Positions 44,631 to 55,732 of a DNA stretch of 64,000 nucleotides are shown here, one piece after another (within the stretch, counting starts at the first letter, position 1; every line of letters starts with the position of its first letter). Source of the DNA: Onthophagus taurus (Eukaryota > Arthropoda > Insecta > Coleoptera > Scarabaeidae); the NCBI RefSeq assembly GCF_036711975.1, contig NC_091973.1, positions 20,770,001 through 20,834,000 on the forward strand, written 5' to 3'. The notes under the pieces were generated by a model. The model was given only the letters and a program-made list of their open reading frames with translations, was not told the DNA's origin and made no database searches. Made by a program: the position numbers and the translations under genes.

Positions 44631-45018
44631 ACTAAGAATAAATAAACTAAATACAACAACTAAGCACCTTTTACACTATAATAGTGTTATAGATAGAGAC
44701 CGGACTAAAAAGCACCAAAAACGCAGAAAAAGGCACATAAAAGGCATTCAATTTCAATGAAAAAAGCTTTAAAAAGCATTTTTTTTAATAAGACATAAAA
44801 TAAGCATAAAGACTAATAATGTAATAACATTTTATTTTCACTAAATAAACATTTCTCTACAATTTTTGTAAAAACTACTAAACCTTATAATCTAAAAAAC
44901 ATAAATTGTTATACTAATTTATTTTTCCTATCAATTAATACTAACCTGGTAGACTCTATTGTATTTCTAATCTTAATTTTATATTCATGTATTACCTTCT
45001 GAACTTTATCCTCTAAAT

Positions 45019-46735
45019 CAGGGATGAGCAACACGCGGACCGTTAAAAATGTTTATAAAATCATAAACATGTTAAAATTGAATTTATTTTATTGACTTTC
45101 TGCCATCAATATATTGTTATAAAATTAATTATAATAAAATGGTAGTACTTACCAAACCGAAACAATTTTTTGTGACGAGTTATTCACTTGTCGGCGACTT
45201 GTTCAAACATGCAATACAAACGCGCCGCGTCTGTGCTTGTTTGTGGTTGCTTCTGTCATACAATCAGTCAGACTGGTATGCTTTTAACTAGCAATTTTAG
45301 CAATTCTTGTGTTTCTTGAAAGGCATGAGTGCAATATTATTGTCAAAAAGGTAACATTAGAGTTTTTTTATTCAAAATTAAGGTTTCCTACAAATTTGTT
45401 TTACTTTTAAATTTTTAATCCATAATAGCATGACGGAAAAGCAAACAAAGAAACGGAAGGTTGCGGATAAGCACAGGCATTTTCAAGAAAAGTGGAAATT
45501 TGATTATTTTTTCAGTTTCGTCAAAGATAAAGCTTAATATGCTCAGAGACTGTATCGACATTAAAAGAATATAACATAAAAAGGCATTACGACACAAAAC
45601 ATGAAGAACAATATAAAACTTAACAAGACAACTCTGGATAGATAGGATATTTTATCAAATACGGCAGTAAAGGCTAGTTTTGTTGTCAGTCAAATACTTG
45701 GAAAAAAATGAAACCCTCTGCGGATGGAGAGATGATAAAAGAATGTCTGACTGCTGTTGCAGAAATAGCACTTCCTGATAAAATAAATATTAATTCAAAC
45801 ATTAGTTTATCAAGATTCACCATTGCAAGGAGAATTGAAGACTTGTTCCAGAACATAGCAACAACGCTTCGTGAACGCATTGCAAGATTGAATACTGCTC
45901 TTTGGCACTTAATGAGAGTTGCGATATTAGAGATACAGCACAACTGGCTATATTTTTACGTGGTATTGACTCCAAATTTAATATTACCGAAGAATTGTGT
46001 TCACTGACTCCCATGAAAGGAACTACAACGGAGTCTGTGTTGGAAAATTTTTCAATTTTATTAGAAAAGATTATTGGTATATCGACAGATAGAGCACGAG
46101 CAATGTCAAGCATGGAGGTAGGAGTATCGGGAAGGCTATTTCAAGACATTAAGAAGGTCACAGGAAGGGAAATATTCGTTAACCACTGCATAATTCACCA
46201 GGAAAATGTATGTGCGAAAAGATTGAGTTTGCCAAATGTCACAGTACCAATAATTAAAGTAATCAATTTTATAAAGTCGCACGCGTTAAATCACCGTGAA
46301 TTTAAAGAATTCTTGAAAGATTTAGAAACTGAATACGGCGACGTGGTTTTTAATACCGAAGTACGTGGGCTTAGTAGAGGTGCAATGTTAAAAAGAGTAT
46401 ACAACTTAAAAAGCGAAATACAATTGTTCTTGGATATGAAGGGATATGCCTTTGCTAATTTTGGTAATTAAGAATGGATGTGCGATTTTGGGTTTCTTAT
46501 CGACATGGCTCAGCATCTCAATGATCTTAATGTGGAACTTCAGGACAAAGGACAGTTTATTCACAATTTGTATGATAAAATGGAAACAGCATCTTTTGCA
46601 GAATAATGTGTCTCACTTTCCACATTTAGAAAAAGAAAACGTTACTACTTTTCAAAAATACGCACAATATATAGACATTTTAATCAACGAATTTCAATTA
46701 CGATTCCAAATGTTCAAAATTGTGTAACTATTGTA
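45019..46735 (+). mobile_element. hAT-type element, 3' end missing
   Basis: CAGGGATGAGCAACACGCGG at 45019 looks like the left terminal repeat of ZBED-type hAT elements. The transposase relic follows in the same direction. No matching right repeat is present before 46842, so the element is truncated and its right edge is set by the end of protein similarity. Confidence 0.5.
45430..46735 (+). pseudogene. hAT transposase of the GTF2IRD2/ZBED-like group
   Basis: KKRKVADKHRHFQEKW leads a degraded BED-finger region with stops. Then AVKASFVVSQILGKK, DGEMIKECLTAVAEI, SLSRFTIARRIEDL, DTAQLAIFLRGID, LTPMKGTTTESV, FVNHCIIHQENVCAKRL, ALNHREFKEFLKDLE, YGDVVFNTEVRGLSRG and LFLDMKGY follow in family order. 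The Trp of the usual RWLSRG is Gly here (RGLSRG), a change at a position conserved in hAT catalytic domains. At least three frameshifts occur. The C-terminal dimerisation domain is absent. Confidence 0.75.
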
Positions 46736-46841
46736 AATAAGTCTTACTAAATCTATCTACCAGATCTTCTATTTAAAAGCAAGAAGATATACAATATATC
46801 AAATTAAATATTCAAAGATATCTATATTTACCCTATCATAT

Positions 46842-47090
46842 CTACACACTTGATTCTACCTGATCTAATCTATTTTCATGACTTCTAGTTACTTCTTGTC
46901 GTATTTTCTTAATTAAACATCTTTTATAATAGTTATAAAAACAACGTATCATACCGATTACAATGAAGATACCAATAACGACAGCGCAGACTTCTAAAAT
47001 GTCGTATTTCTTTCCATTTTCCACCGTTGTTCCTCCACTGTTTCCAGCTTGGGAAATGATAACTTCCTCCTTAGTGTAGGTTGAACCCAT
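46842..47090 (-). CDS. Small membrane protein with N-myristoylation-like start, 82 aa
   Basis: The frame begins MGSTYTKEEVIISQAGNSGG. Gly2 with Ser/Thr-rich positions after it fits an N-myristoylation signal. A hydrophobic helix (about residues 31-52, ILEVCAVVIGIFIVIGMI) is followed by a cysteine and basic residues (RCFYNYYKRCLIKKIRQE), typical of a single-pass membrane anchor with a cytoplasmic basic stretch. It has no frame lesion. I half-recognise this architecture from small virus- or element-encoded proteins in insect genomes but cannot name the family. It is isolated between a hAT relic and a Penelope relic. What drives it is not visible. Confidence 0.5.
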   Translation of the reverse strand: MGSTYTKEEVIISQAGNSGGTTVENGKKYDILEVCAVVIGIFIVIGMIRCFYNYYKRCLIKKIRQEVTRSHENRLDQVESSV

Positions 47091-47380
47091 TTTTTCCGTT
47101 TTAGTTTGTGTATTTTTTACAGAAACCGCAAATTTTTGTTAATATTACGAGGACAGTAATAGAGACTCTCTATTACATCCATGGTTTTGTTTTGAAACTG
47201 TCACACCGCAAGCGCCATCTAACGGACAATTTAACTTGTTTCAGACTGTGCACTTTCTACGTCACAGAAAATCCGCGAAATTATTTCTTTTATTTTGTGT
47301 TCAAACATATACTTGCATGTATCGTTTTACGTAAATATTTTCTCTAAATTTAATAAGTGTGTATGACCCCATTTACAACT

Positions 47381-47637
47381 TAGCGGACTTTATAAAATTA
47401 CATGTGAGGACTGTGATAAATTTTATATTGGACAGACGGGACGGAACTTAGAGCTAAAGAACACGTAATCCTCAGCATTTTGTAGAGATTTAAAAGCTAA
47501 GAACCATAACTGTAATCCTAACAACGAACATTTAATGAGAAAGATTAACAAATCCAGAGAACTGGACTTAATAGAAGAATTGGAAATTTTAAAACATAAA
47601 AAACTGAAGGGTAATACGATTTTAAATGAGATAACTT
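47381..47637 (+). pseudogene. Penelope-like GIY-YIG endonuclease fragment
   Basis: [25 protein letters not shown], with the GIY-like start degraded to GLYK, carries the GIY-YIG signature (YIG, Arg and Glu nearby). NNEHLMRKINKSRELDLIEELEI and ILNEIT complete the C-terminus. A frameshift with a lost codon occurs near 47468-47490. The reverse transcriptase part is gone. Confidence 0.65.
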
Positions 47638-47699
47638 AGAGTTTAACGATAGATTTTTCATGAAATTTATAAATTTAAACCAAATAACCATAATAGAAC

Positions 47700-48735
47700 A
47701 ACTTTAGAAAACCTTTCGACTTATAGAAAAATATTCAAAAGAGATTTTAATCTACACTTCCACCAACCACGCAAAGACACATGCCAAAAATGTGATCAGA
47801 AAACCATGAAGAAGAGAAAAAACTTATGGAAGAACATGATATTCATTTAAAACTAGCAGAATCAGCTAGAAGTGCGTTAAAACAAGATCAAGAACTAGAA
47901 TCAAGTAATCCATCTCATTATTTTGGCTTTTCTTTCGATTTGCAGAAAGCGTTACCATTCCCAAAGCTAACTACTTCAGTAGCTTATTATAAATGCAACA
48001 TGTATATTTTAAATTTAGGCATACACAATTTCCACAACGATAATGTATACTTGTACGCTTGGCATGAAACAAAAGCTTCTAGAGGTTCCCAAGAAGTGAC
48101 TTCATGCCTCTTCAGACACCTTAAAACTCTAAAAAGTGAAAAACATATCAATGCATATAGTGACATGTGTGGAGGACAAAATAGAAACATTAAAATATCT
48201 TTAACGTGGTTAAAAATTGTTCAATCGATGGAAAATTATAGACCACAAATTTTTAATATCAGGTCATTCATTTTTACCTAATGACAGAGATTTTAGCGTT
48301 ATCGAAATGTCGTTAAAAAGAAATCATTTACTGTATGTGCCACAAGATTATTATAATATAATAATAAAATGTAGAAAAGGTAATACTTTCATACTAAATT
48401 TAATGAAACAAGAGGATTTTATATCAACAAGACTCTTAGAAGAAGCAGTTTACAGAAGATCTAAAAATACCAACGGGGAAAAAATAAACTTTCTGCAAAT
48501 ATGCTGGATGCGATTTTTAAGAAATGAACCATATAACATTTTATATAAAACAACCATGGATGAGCATTCAGAGTTTAAAATTCTTGATTTATTGCCACGT
48601 CAGGGTAGACCTAAAAAATTTGGAAATATTGTATTGCCATCATTATACAAAAGTATAAGAGCATCATATCACTAAAATACCGACACATGATGGACTTACT
48701 GCGATACATACCTCCGGAACACCATAACTACTTTA
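47700..48735 (+). pseudogene. Unclassified DDE-like transposon protein, broken into several frames
   Basis: The order is FNLHFHQPRKDTCQKCD (47745-47800), HDIHLKLAESARSALKQD, FSFDLQKALPFPKL, VAYYKCNMYILNLGIHNF, ASRGSQEVTSCLF, AYSDMCGGQNRN, then in other frames GHSFLPNDRDFSVIEM, INFLQICWMRF, LPRQGRP, LPSLYKSIRASY and IPPEHHNYF (to about 48735). This set recurs widely in insect and other animal genomes as an uncharacterised repeated protein. FDLQ and SD.CGGQNRN could be catalytic aspartates of an RNase H fold, which is inference. Three frameshifts are visible. Confidence 0.6.
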
Positions 48736-48957
48736 AATCCCTTCCGCATACTGCGAATGTTAACGAATAACTTGTTATTAAATTTAATTTTTTTCTTCTA
48801 AAAATATAAAGTATATAAAATGGTTTTTTTAATTTTTTAAGCTATATGTAACAGACTTAAGCTGTTTCACATTTAATAACAAAACAATTGTTCACAGAAA
48901 CAACTTTTTCATGTCTGTAATTGAAAATTCGCATTTTATTATTAATATTTGTTTATG

Positions 48958-49172
48958 TTTCGGGGTATGTTCTCATACATAATATTTTGTTTTATGGGAA
49001 ATGCGTTATCAGCAGCAAAATAATATGAACATTTATTCTCACTTTCGTCATTTGGAAGTTCTATTGAAGATGGCAAAGTATTATGGCGTACCAACCAACA
49101 ACCAAATGTGGAAACCAGAAAGAAGGCTCCATCACTATTTCGTGCAGCATATCCGCATTCTATTATTGTGAA
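48958..49172 (-). pseudogene. PIF/Harbinger transposase core fragment
   Basis: Minus-strand frames read GYAARNSDGAFF, LPSSIELPNDES, YYFAADNAFPIKQNIM and ENIP, corresponding to the stretch between the second part of the catalytic core and the DEAFPL motif (here AADNAFPI, keeping the Asp). It differs clearly from the intact Harbinger at 10196-12843, so it is a separate family or an old copy. Confidence 0.6.
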
Positions 49173-49249
49173 CAGGCAGCATCACAACAGCCAAACAAAA
49201 TGACTGAATGATAGCTTTTATAATTAAACGGTCAAGAGAAAATAAAAGT

Positions 49250-50345
49250 TTTAATGTACTTTAACTGGTTGAAAAAATTTTATTTATAATTCGTCTGAGT
49301 AGTTTCGCGTTATAGGCATCTTCAGAGGCTCTAGAGTGAAAAAAATATTTGTTTTAAAATATTGTTTTAATCCAAACTTAAACTAAATAAAAGTTAATAA
49401 TAATGAATTTATTTTAATATTATTTACTTACTCGTTAAAAGTTGAAAGTCGACAGAAATCGACAGAATATGTTGAAAATACTTTATAATTTCTAAATATA
49501 TCTCAAAAAATTTTAAAAAACTTTAAAAATTATTAAGACGAACACGTTACAAATTAAAAATGGTTGAACTACGTCGGTATTAAAAATGAAAACTCAACAA
49601 GCAAGTTTCAAGAAACAAGAAAATTCATATCACACAAAGTACGCAGTATATTATAGAAAGAGAAAAGATTAAGTTTGAAACATGAAAAATAGGAAACTGT
49701 ATTGAACTTTTGACAATTCAATTTTGAAAAAAATGAAAAATGAAAAAATTAATCGAATTTTAAATTAGTATGTTATAGAACATTGTAAAAAACATTGTTG
49801 CCAATGATTACAAAAATAAAAAAATATGTGTAAGGTTTCTGATAGAGGTAGTTGGATAAATATTTAAATTGGGAATTTTAAATTATTAGAAAAATTGAAG
49901 GAAGTAGGAAAATAAGGAATGAGGAAATAGATAGAAAAGGATAGGACAGCCGCGGGACCCCAAAGCATGCGAAATATGTATGCGGCTAAAGATATAAGTC
50001 CTCTGTATTTTGGGGAAAAGTGTATAAAGGTGTTTTGGAGGAATGAACCTGGTCATTAAGACAATGTCTTAATTATTATTTGTGTTTTTGAAGTTATCTA
50101 TTTCATAATTTTCTAACAAGAGGTTTAATTTGAAACCTTTATTCTGGATATGAAGAAGTGAAACGAGAAGTTTAAGTTTGGATTAAAACAATATTGTAAA
50201 ACGAATATTTTTTTTCACTGTAGAGAAGATGCTTATAAGGCGAAACTAGTCAGACGAATTAAAAATTTTGATGTACTTTAACTGCACTGAAAGAAATGTT
50301 GGAATTTTGAAAATATGGTTGAAAAAATTTTATTTATTCTTTCTT
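49250..50345. repeat. Repeat with hammerhead-like relics at both ends and a GC hairpin
   Basis: Degenerate hammerhead-like motifs lie at 49293-49329 (minus) and 50225-50256 (plus); both share GAAAC, a GC..GC stem and CAGACGAATT. Direct copies of atgtactttaactg and ggttgaaaaaattttatttat lie near both edges (49250-49290 and 50270-50335). The GCCGC...GCGGC hairpin is at 49949-49986. This looks like a terminal repeat region of a Penelope-type element without its gene. Confidence 0.45.
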
Positions 50346-50475
50346 GGCTACTTATTTCTCCACTGATAACATGGACTTAATCAATTTTATTTTATAATTA
50401 AAGTTGGTGTGGTATTATTTTTCTTTTATTTATTAATTTTTTTTTTGTTGCTTTATTTTTTATTATTTAATTTTT

Positions 50476-53148
50476 TTGAGTCTCTCTCTCATGGCTGCTT
50501 TTTGCGGGTTGGCTGTTGCTCACCTGAATGTCCGTTCACTCGTGGCTCATTTTGACTGTGTACGTCACGTTATCCTGGAAAATAACTTTTCCATTTCTGT
50601 TTTATCTGAAAGTTGGCTCTCAGCAGATATCTCTAGCGATCTGGTTAGCATCCCTGGCTATCGTCTCTATCGACAGGATCGTGTAGGTAGTTGCAATATA
50701 CGTGCAGGACGGATTGAAATCTACTTTGCGGGAAAGTAGTAATTCAATTGAGCAATGCTGGATATCCTTCACTATAAATAAAATAAAAATTTGTTTAGGT
50801 GTCAGTTATAGATCTGAATTGCACAAGAAAAGGTTTTATATTGACGAGCTGGAAACCACGCTCTCCTTAATCCGTCCCTGCTATGATCTCTGTGTCTTGT
50901 GTGGTGACTTCAATATTAACTTGCTTGATTTGGCTGACGCATACTGCGATGAGTTGAACTTATCGTTGAGGCATATGTTGTTTCTGTCCACAATGTGAGT
51001 GATCATGAGCTCGTTTCTTGCAAGTTCAATTTATCCTTTGAGCCAACTGCCTCCTCCAGGTATGTTAGATCTCTGAAATATTTTGACCTGTCCCTTTTTT
51101 TGGCCTTCTTGCGGTCTCTTCCTTTTGACAATATATTTTACTTACGTGATATTGATGAGAAAGTAGATTTATTTAATTGTTTGTTAACTTTGGCTATTGA
51201 TAGATTTGCCCCGCTAGTAAAGGTTTCTGGTGACCACGTCCCATGCCCGTGGCTTACTGATAGTGTTCGGCTTATGCGGGACTTAAGAAATAAAGCCCTT
51301 TCTAAATTTAGAAGAACAAAGAGTCTGGCCGATTGGAATTATTATAAGGAATTTTGTGAATAATTCTATTAAAAATGAGAAGCGTGCCTATGTGACTCAG
51401 GAAATCCAAAATTCTACTAATCCGTGGAAAGTGCTTCGTCGAAATAATTTACTAAAATTTCAGGATCATTCCTTGCCAAATAACTTAAAAAATTGTTCTG
51501 AATTAAACGACCATTTTTTGAAGACCCAGTGCTCTGGTGATTGTAGAGTTGATAATCTGATAAACGTTTACAATAACTCTAAGTTTGGCCCTAATATCTT
51601 TAAATTTAGCCTCATTTCCGTAAGTTCTATCATGACTGTATTGCAGGGCGTAAGGTCGAATGCTGTCGGTGCGGATGGTATTGGAATTCATTTTATTAAA
51701 CTGGCTTGTGTAATTTTATCTCATATAGTAAACATAATTAATACTTGTCTACTGGAGGGTGTTTTTCCTCACTGTGGAAAAAGTCGATTGTCATTCCGGT
51801 ACCTAAAGTGTCTAATCCCATTGATTTTTCTTCCTTGAGGCCCATAAATATATTGTGTTCCTTGTCCAAGGTCTTGGAAAAGATTGTTAATAGCCAGCTG
51901 ATAGACTTCCTGGACTCCGAGCGCATAATTCCGGTGAACCAGTCTGGCTTCAGGGAGGGACATGGTTGCGAGTCTGCTCTGAATAACATAGTTGATGACA
52001 TTGTCATAGCTACTGACTCCAATAAATTGACCCTGTTAGGATTGCTGGACATTTCGAAGGCATTCGATACACTTAACCATAATTTATTACTGTCCATTCT
52101 TAAATATATTGGTGCCGACCCTGTTGCGCTGGATTTTTTCTCCAATTACCTTAAAGGTAGAATTCAATCTGTCTGTGTTGACGGTAACGTCTCGGGACCT
52201 TTAGAGATTGAGTCTGGGGTGCCGCAGGGCTCGGTATTGGGGCCCACCCTGTTTAAGATTTATACTATAAATTTTAATAGTTTTGTTGATTTTTGTAAAA
52301 TTCATTATTATGCTGATGACAGTCAGATCTACCTGTCCTTCCCTGAAAGCCATTTTAAAGAAGGACTTAATGAGATCAAGCGTGATCTGTTTAGTATTGT
52401 CAGTGGGGCTCGGGAATACTGTCTAAGAATTAATGAAAGGAAAACTCAAATGATCCTATTTGGTCCTACTAAATGGAAAAAAATCTTTATCGACAGATTC
52501 CATCACATTTCGCTGGGAAATGTGCCTCTTCCTCTGAGTGGGTCTGTTAGGAACCTTGGCCTGATTATTGATGAGTCACTAAACTTTAGGGAACATGTTA
52601 ATATGCTGTTGAAACGGGCTTATGGCTCTCTGAGATTGATTTTCAGTAATCGACATTGCCTTGATAATTCTGTTAAAAAACTCTTGTGTGCCTCTCTCGT
52701 CTTACCACATTTTAATTATTGTGATAACATTTATGGTTCATTTATTGACTCCCGCCATCAACAGAAAATTCAAAAGCTCCAGAATTTCTGTGTCCGGCTG
52801 ATCTTTGGGTTAAGAAAGTTCGATCATGTCTCTTTTGCTTTTAAGAAACTTAAAGGGATGAATATGAAGTCGCGTCGGTATGTTCACAAAGCATGTTTTT
52901 ATTATAAGATTATTACGAAGCGGAGCCCCCCTTATCTATTCGACAGAATTAACTTTAGAACGGACGTACACAATGTCAATATCCGGTTCAGGGGTAAGTT
53001 AACTCCCCCTTCCCATCGTTTGGAATTTTTTAAGAGATACTTCTCATATCAAATTACATCTGTTTATAATAATCTTCCTAAACATTTAGTGGGTCTACCC
53101 TTGAACCGATTTAAGAAATCTTTGCGGGACTGGGTTTTGGGTGTGTGA
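50476..53148 (+). pseudogene. Non-LTR retrotransposon: endonuclease and reverse transcriptase, frameshifted
   Basis: An apurinic-type endonuclease spans about 50500-51050: HLNVRSL, VLSESWLS, GYRLYRQDRVG, CWISFT, LCGDFNINLLD and SDHELV. A linker follows. The reverse transcriptase runs open from about 51770: SIVIPVPK, SLRPINILCSLSKVLEK, NQSGFREGHGCESAL, LLDISKAFDTLNH, GVPQGSVLGPTLF, HYYADDSQIY (catalytic ADD at 52309-52320) and LGLIIDESLNF. A thumb and C-terminal region (LPHFNYCDNIYG, LQNFCVRLIF) ends at 53148. At least four single frameshifts break the 5' half. The domain order fits the Jockey/CR1-like group. An ORF1 was not found, so the copy may be 5' truncated. Confidence 0.85.
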
Positions 53149-53503
53149 CTGTGGGCTTGTGCTTGGTGGCCTCGGGGGATGAGATTCTTGTATGATATCA
53201 TTTGGACACTCTATAGTATGTGTGGCTAACTATTGTGCATGTTCAACATTAGCCTATGACGGTGCTCAGTTGTCATTGAATTTTTTTTTTTTAGTTTATT
53301 ATTGTTTTGATTTGGGTTTGAGTGGTAGAACAGGTGTTACCTGAACTCCGCCTAAATTCAGGCTTTAATGTATTTTATTTTACTTTAGCATGTACTTATC
53401 ATTTTCTTTACCTTTGTATATGTATAATATATATATATTTTTTTTTTAAGTTTGTACTTGATGAAGCCTGAATAAAGTTATTATTATTATTATTATTATA
53501 GTT
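53149..53503 (+). repeat. 3' UTR and (TTA)n tail of the non-LTR retrotransposon
   Basis: The untranslated region runs from the stop to a tail of about seven TTA/ATT units (53478-53503), preceded by AATAAAGT. Simple-repeat tails of this kind mark the 3' end of several insect LINE groups. The histone locus begins within about 500 bp. Confidence 0.6.
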
Positions 53504-53977
53504 CAAAAAATCTATTTGCTATTTGTTTCCATCTTTCCTTATTTGGTAACGTCATATACTGAATAAAATACGTTTTAAAATCGATTCGTTTGCGGAACTT
53601 TAGGCGTATAAGAAGCGTCGCTGCATAAACCTTATTAAACGTAAATTTCATAATTTTTTAATCTATATTATACATATTCAATCAACTTTAGTAACTTCTA
53701 TCTCGTTCTCTTTTAAGTCACTGATATAGTTGTGTCAATTTTAAAGATTTATCCATATTAGTAATTGAATTATGTAGTTACTTTAAACAATAAATAGTTT
53801 GCTGACTTGTATTATATTTTTAAAATTTATTTTCGTTAGGGTCCAGAAATAAAATTATTTGAAATTTCAAATTTCAATTACCACCGCACAAGTGGTAACT
53901 ACTGCTAATGGAAGTGCCGGAGTACGTTATGTACAGATTAAAATGATGTTAGAATTCTTTTTCGTTATACGATTATT
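53504..53977. other. Spacer between transposon block and histone H1
   Basis: AT-rich sequence with no open frame of note, no repeat arm and no sign of a histone gene until the stem-loop at 53978. Confidence 0.4.
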
Positions 53978-53993
53978 GGCCCTGAAAAGGGCC
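53978..53993 (-). terminator. Histone 3' stem-loop of H1
   Basis: On the minus strand it reads GGCCCTTTTCAGGGCC, the metazoan histone stem-loop (6-bp stem, 4-base loop), 55 bp beyond the H1 stop. It binds SLBP and directs U7-dependent cleavage instead of polyadenylation. Confidence 0.92.
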
Positions 53994-54047
53994 TTTGTGT
54001 GCTAAAGGGCTTGTGAGAAAGCCCTTAATTGTAATAAATTGCAGAGC

Positions 54048-54833
54048 TCATTTTTTCTTTGGTAAACTTCTCTTTTTCATGGACGACGACTTCAATTGTG
54101 CAGCACCACCAGCGATTTTCTTGGCGATTTTGGGTTTCGGCGCTTTCGGCTTTTTCGTCGGTCCCTTGGTTACTTTTTTAACTTTTGATGGTGCTTTTCT
54201 AACCGTGGTGGTTTTTTTGACTGCGGGAGTAGTAGAGCTGGTTACTTTCTTTTCTCCGACCGTTGGCGACTTTTTGGCTTTTACCGCAGCTTTCTTTTTA
54301 CTTTCAACAACAGGGGAACCGGATACCGGCGTTGTTTTTGCCTTCGCAGGTGAGGAGGATTTCTTCGTAGAGGTAGCTCGAGCTTTGGCCGTTTTAGATA
54401 GGGGGGCGGCAGGTTTCTTCTTAAGGGAGGAAGTCTTTGCTCTGCCTGACTTTTTTGCAGAGACCGATGCCAGTTTAAACGATCCTGACGCACCTTTACC
54501 TTTAGTTTGGACAATAGCGCCTGCAGCAATGGCGGTCTTCAGGAATTTCTTAATAAACGGAGCCATCTTCTCGGCGTCAACTTTGTAATTAAAAGCCATG
54601 TACTTTTTAATAGCTTGAAGCGACGAACCGTTGCGTTCCTTAAGGGTCTTAATCGCGTTATTCACCATTTCGGATGTGGGTGGATGGGTGGCTTTTGATC
54701 GCTGGCTTTTCTTTTTCTTCGTCGACGAATCGGAGGAGGATCCACCGCCGGCAGCTTTGTTTTTTACGGGTGAAGTGTTTTCCGTTTCGGAAGATACGGG
54801 GGTTTGTTGTTCCGTTTGTTGTACATCCGTCAT
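54048..54833 (-). CDS. H1: Histone H1 (linker histone)
   Basis: Linker histone that binds the nucleosome dyad and entry/exit DNA. The 261-residue protein starts at MTDVQQTEQ (54833); an upstream in-frame Met (54854) is less like known H1 starts. Residues 1-45 are Ser/Thr/Gln-rich. The globular winged-helix domain lies at about 47-118, from [15 protein letters not shown] through [18 protein letters not shown] and [10 protein letters not shown] to GSFKLA. The rest is a lysine/alanine/serine/threonine/proline tail with many SPAK, TPV and KKSP-like sites fit for CDK phosphorylation. Length is normal for insects. A histone stem-loop follows. No obvious TATA box lies upstream, as is common for insect H1. 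It is the leftmost histone gene here. Confidence 0.96.
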   Translation of the reverse strand: MTDVQQTEQQTPVSSETENTSPVKNKAAGGGSSSDSSTKKKKSQRSKATHPPTSEMVNNAIKTLKERNGSSLQAIKKYMAFNYKVDAEKMAPFIKKFLKTAIAAGAIVQTKGKGASGSFKLASVSAKKSGRAKTSSLKKKPAAPLSKTAKARATSTKKSSSPAKAKTTPVSGSPVVESKKKAAVKAKKSPTVGEKKVTSSTTPAVKKTTTVRKAPSKVKKVTKGPTKKPKAPKPKIAKKIAGGAAQLKSSSMKKRSLPKKK

Positions 54834-54854
54834 TGTAGCGGCAGTTTGTAGCAA

Positions 54855-55730
54855 AAATATTTCTTACAAAAATTCGCGTGCACGAATGTTAACTTCGTAC
54901 AAGTTATTCACAAACATTTCACAAACTCAGAAAATTGAAGCCAACGTTGAATGTACATACCGAAGCCGAAAATCCATGCAAAGTCGAGTTCCCACTGCTG
55001 GCATCACAACGGCGGTCTCGTGTTCGCAACTTTCTAGAAAAAAAGTCCGCTTGTGTTGGCGTCGCGACGTAAATATTCCCGTTAGGTATTTCAGTATAGT
55101 AGAAGAAGTTAACTCGACGTCTACGTAAAAATTTTACTTGTGGCGGTACGATTTCGTTGTTTAGCGGCGGTTGAAAGTATGAGATGTCGTTGAAGTGACC
55201 GTCGTCGTAAACTTTAGCGTCGTCGAATTTCGCGCGTACGTAAAAACGGACTGAATTTTCAATGAGAATAGGTTTCTTAAACGTTTTAAAACCACGGGGC
55301 GTATAAATTTTATCAATATGTCTAAGCTTTTATCCTTAAAACGAGGACGATGCGGTCGGCAATTCCACATGGGTCGCGAGTTTTCTCGTTGTTTCGAACA
55401 TTATTGCCGACGTCGTGAACGCGAGAAAAGTGGTATGTTGCGGCCCTAATTTAGGGATTACTTTTTCGTCTAAGTGTCGTATCATGCAAATACCTTCACG
55501 TGAATGAAAAGTGTAATATTTGAGTGTTATGAGTTTGAATTATGAGTGTCCGTTATATCCACACCGCCAATGTCGGTCGTTACGCATTTACTCAAGTCAT
55601 TCGTTCATTGCGATTAGTTTTTAGGTTAATATGGTCAATATGATACCAATAATGTATATCAAATCTAATTTTTATTATTCTATAGTATAGTATTCCTTTA
55701 GAGTTAATATATCTTTTGAGGGATACGGTT
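54855..55730. other. H1 upstream region
   Basis: The H1 promoter must lie in the first few hundred bases. I see CG-containing sequence richer than the flanking transposon DNA (for example around 55060-55240 and 55400-55440) but no TATA box. Minor open frames here have no recognisable content. Confidence 0.35.
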
Positions 55731-55732
55731 GA

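Noticed and set aside
53995-54588. 197-aa plus-strand hydrophobic frame
   Set aside because: Antisense of the histone H1 lysine-rich tail, whose codons read as Phe/Leu/Val on the other strand.
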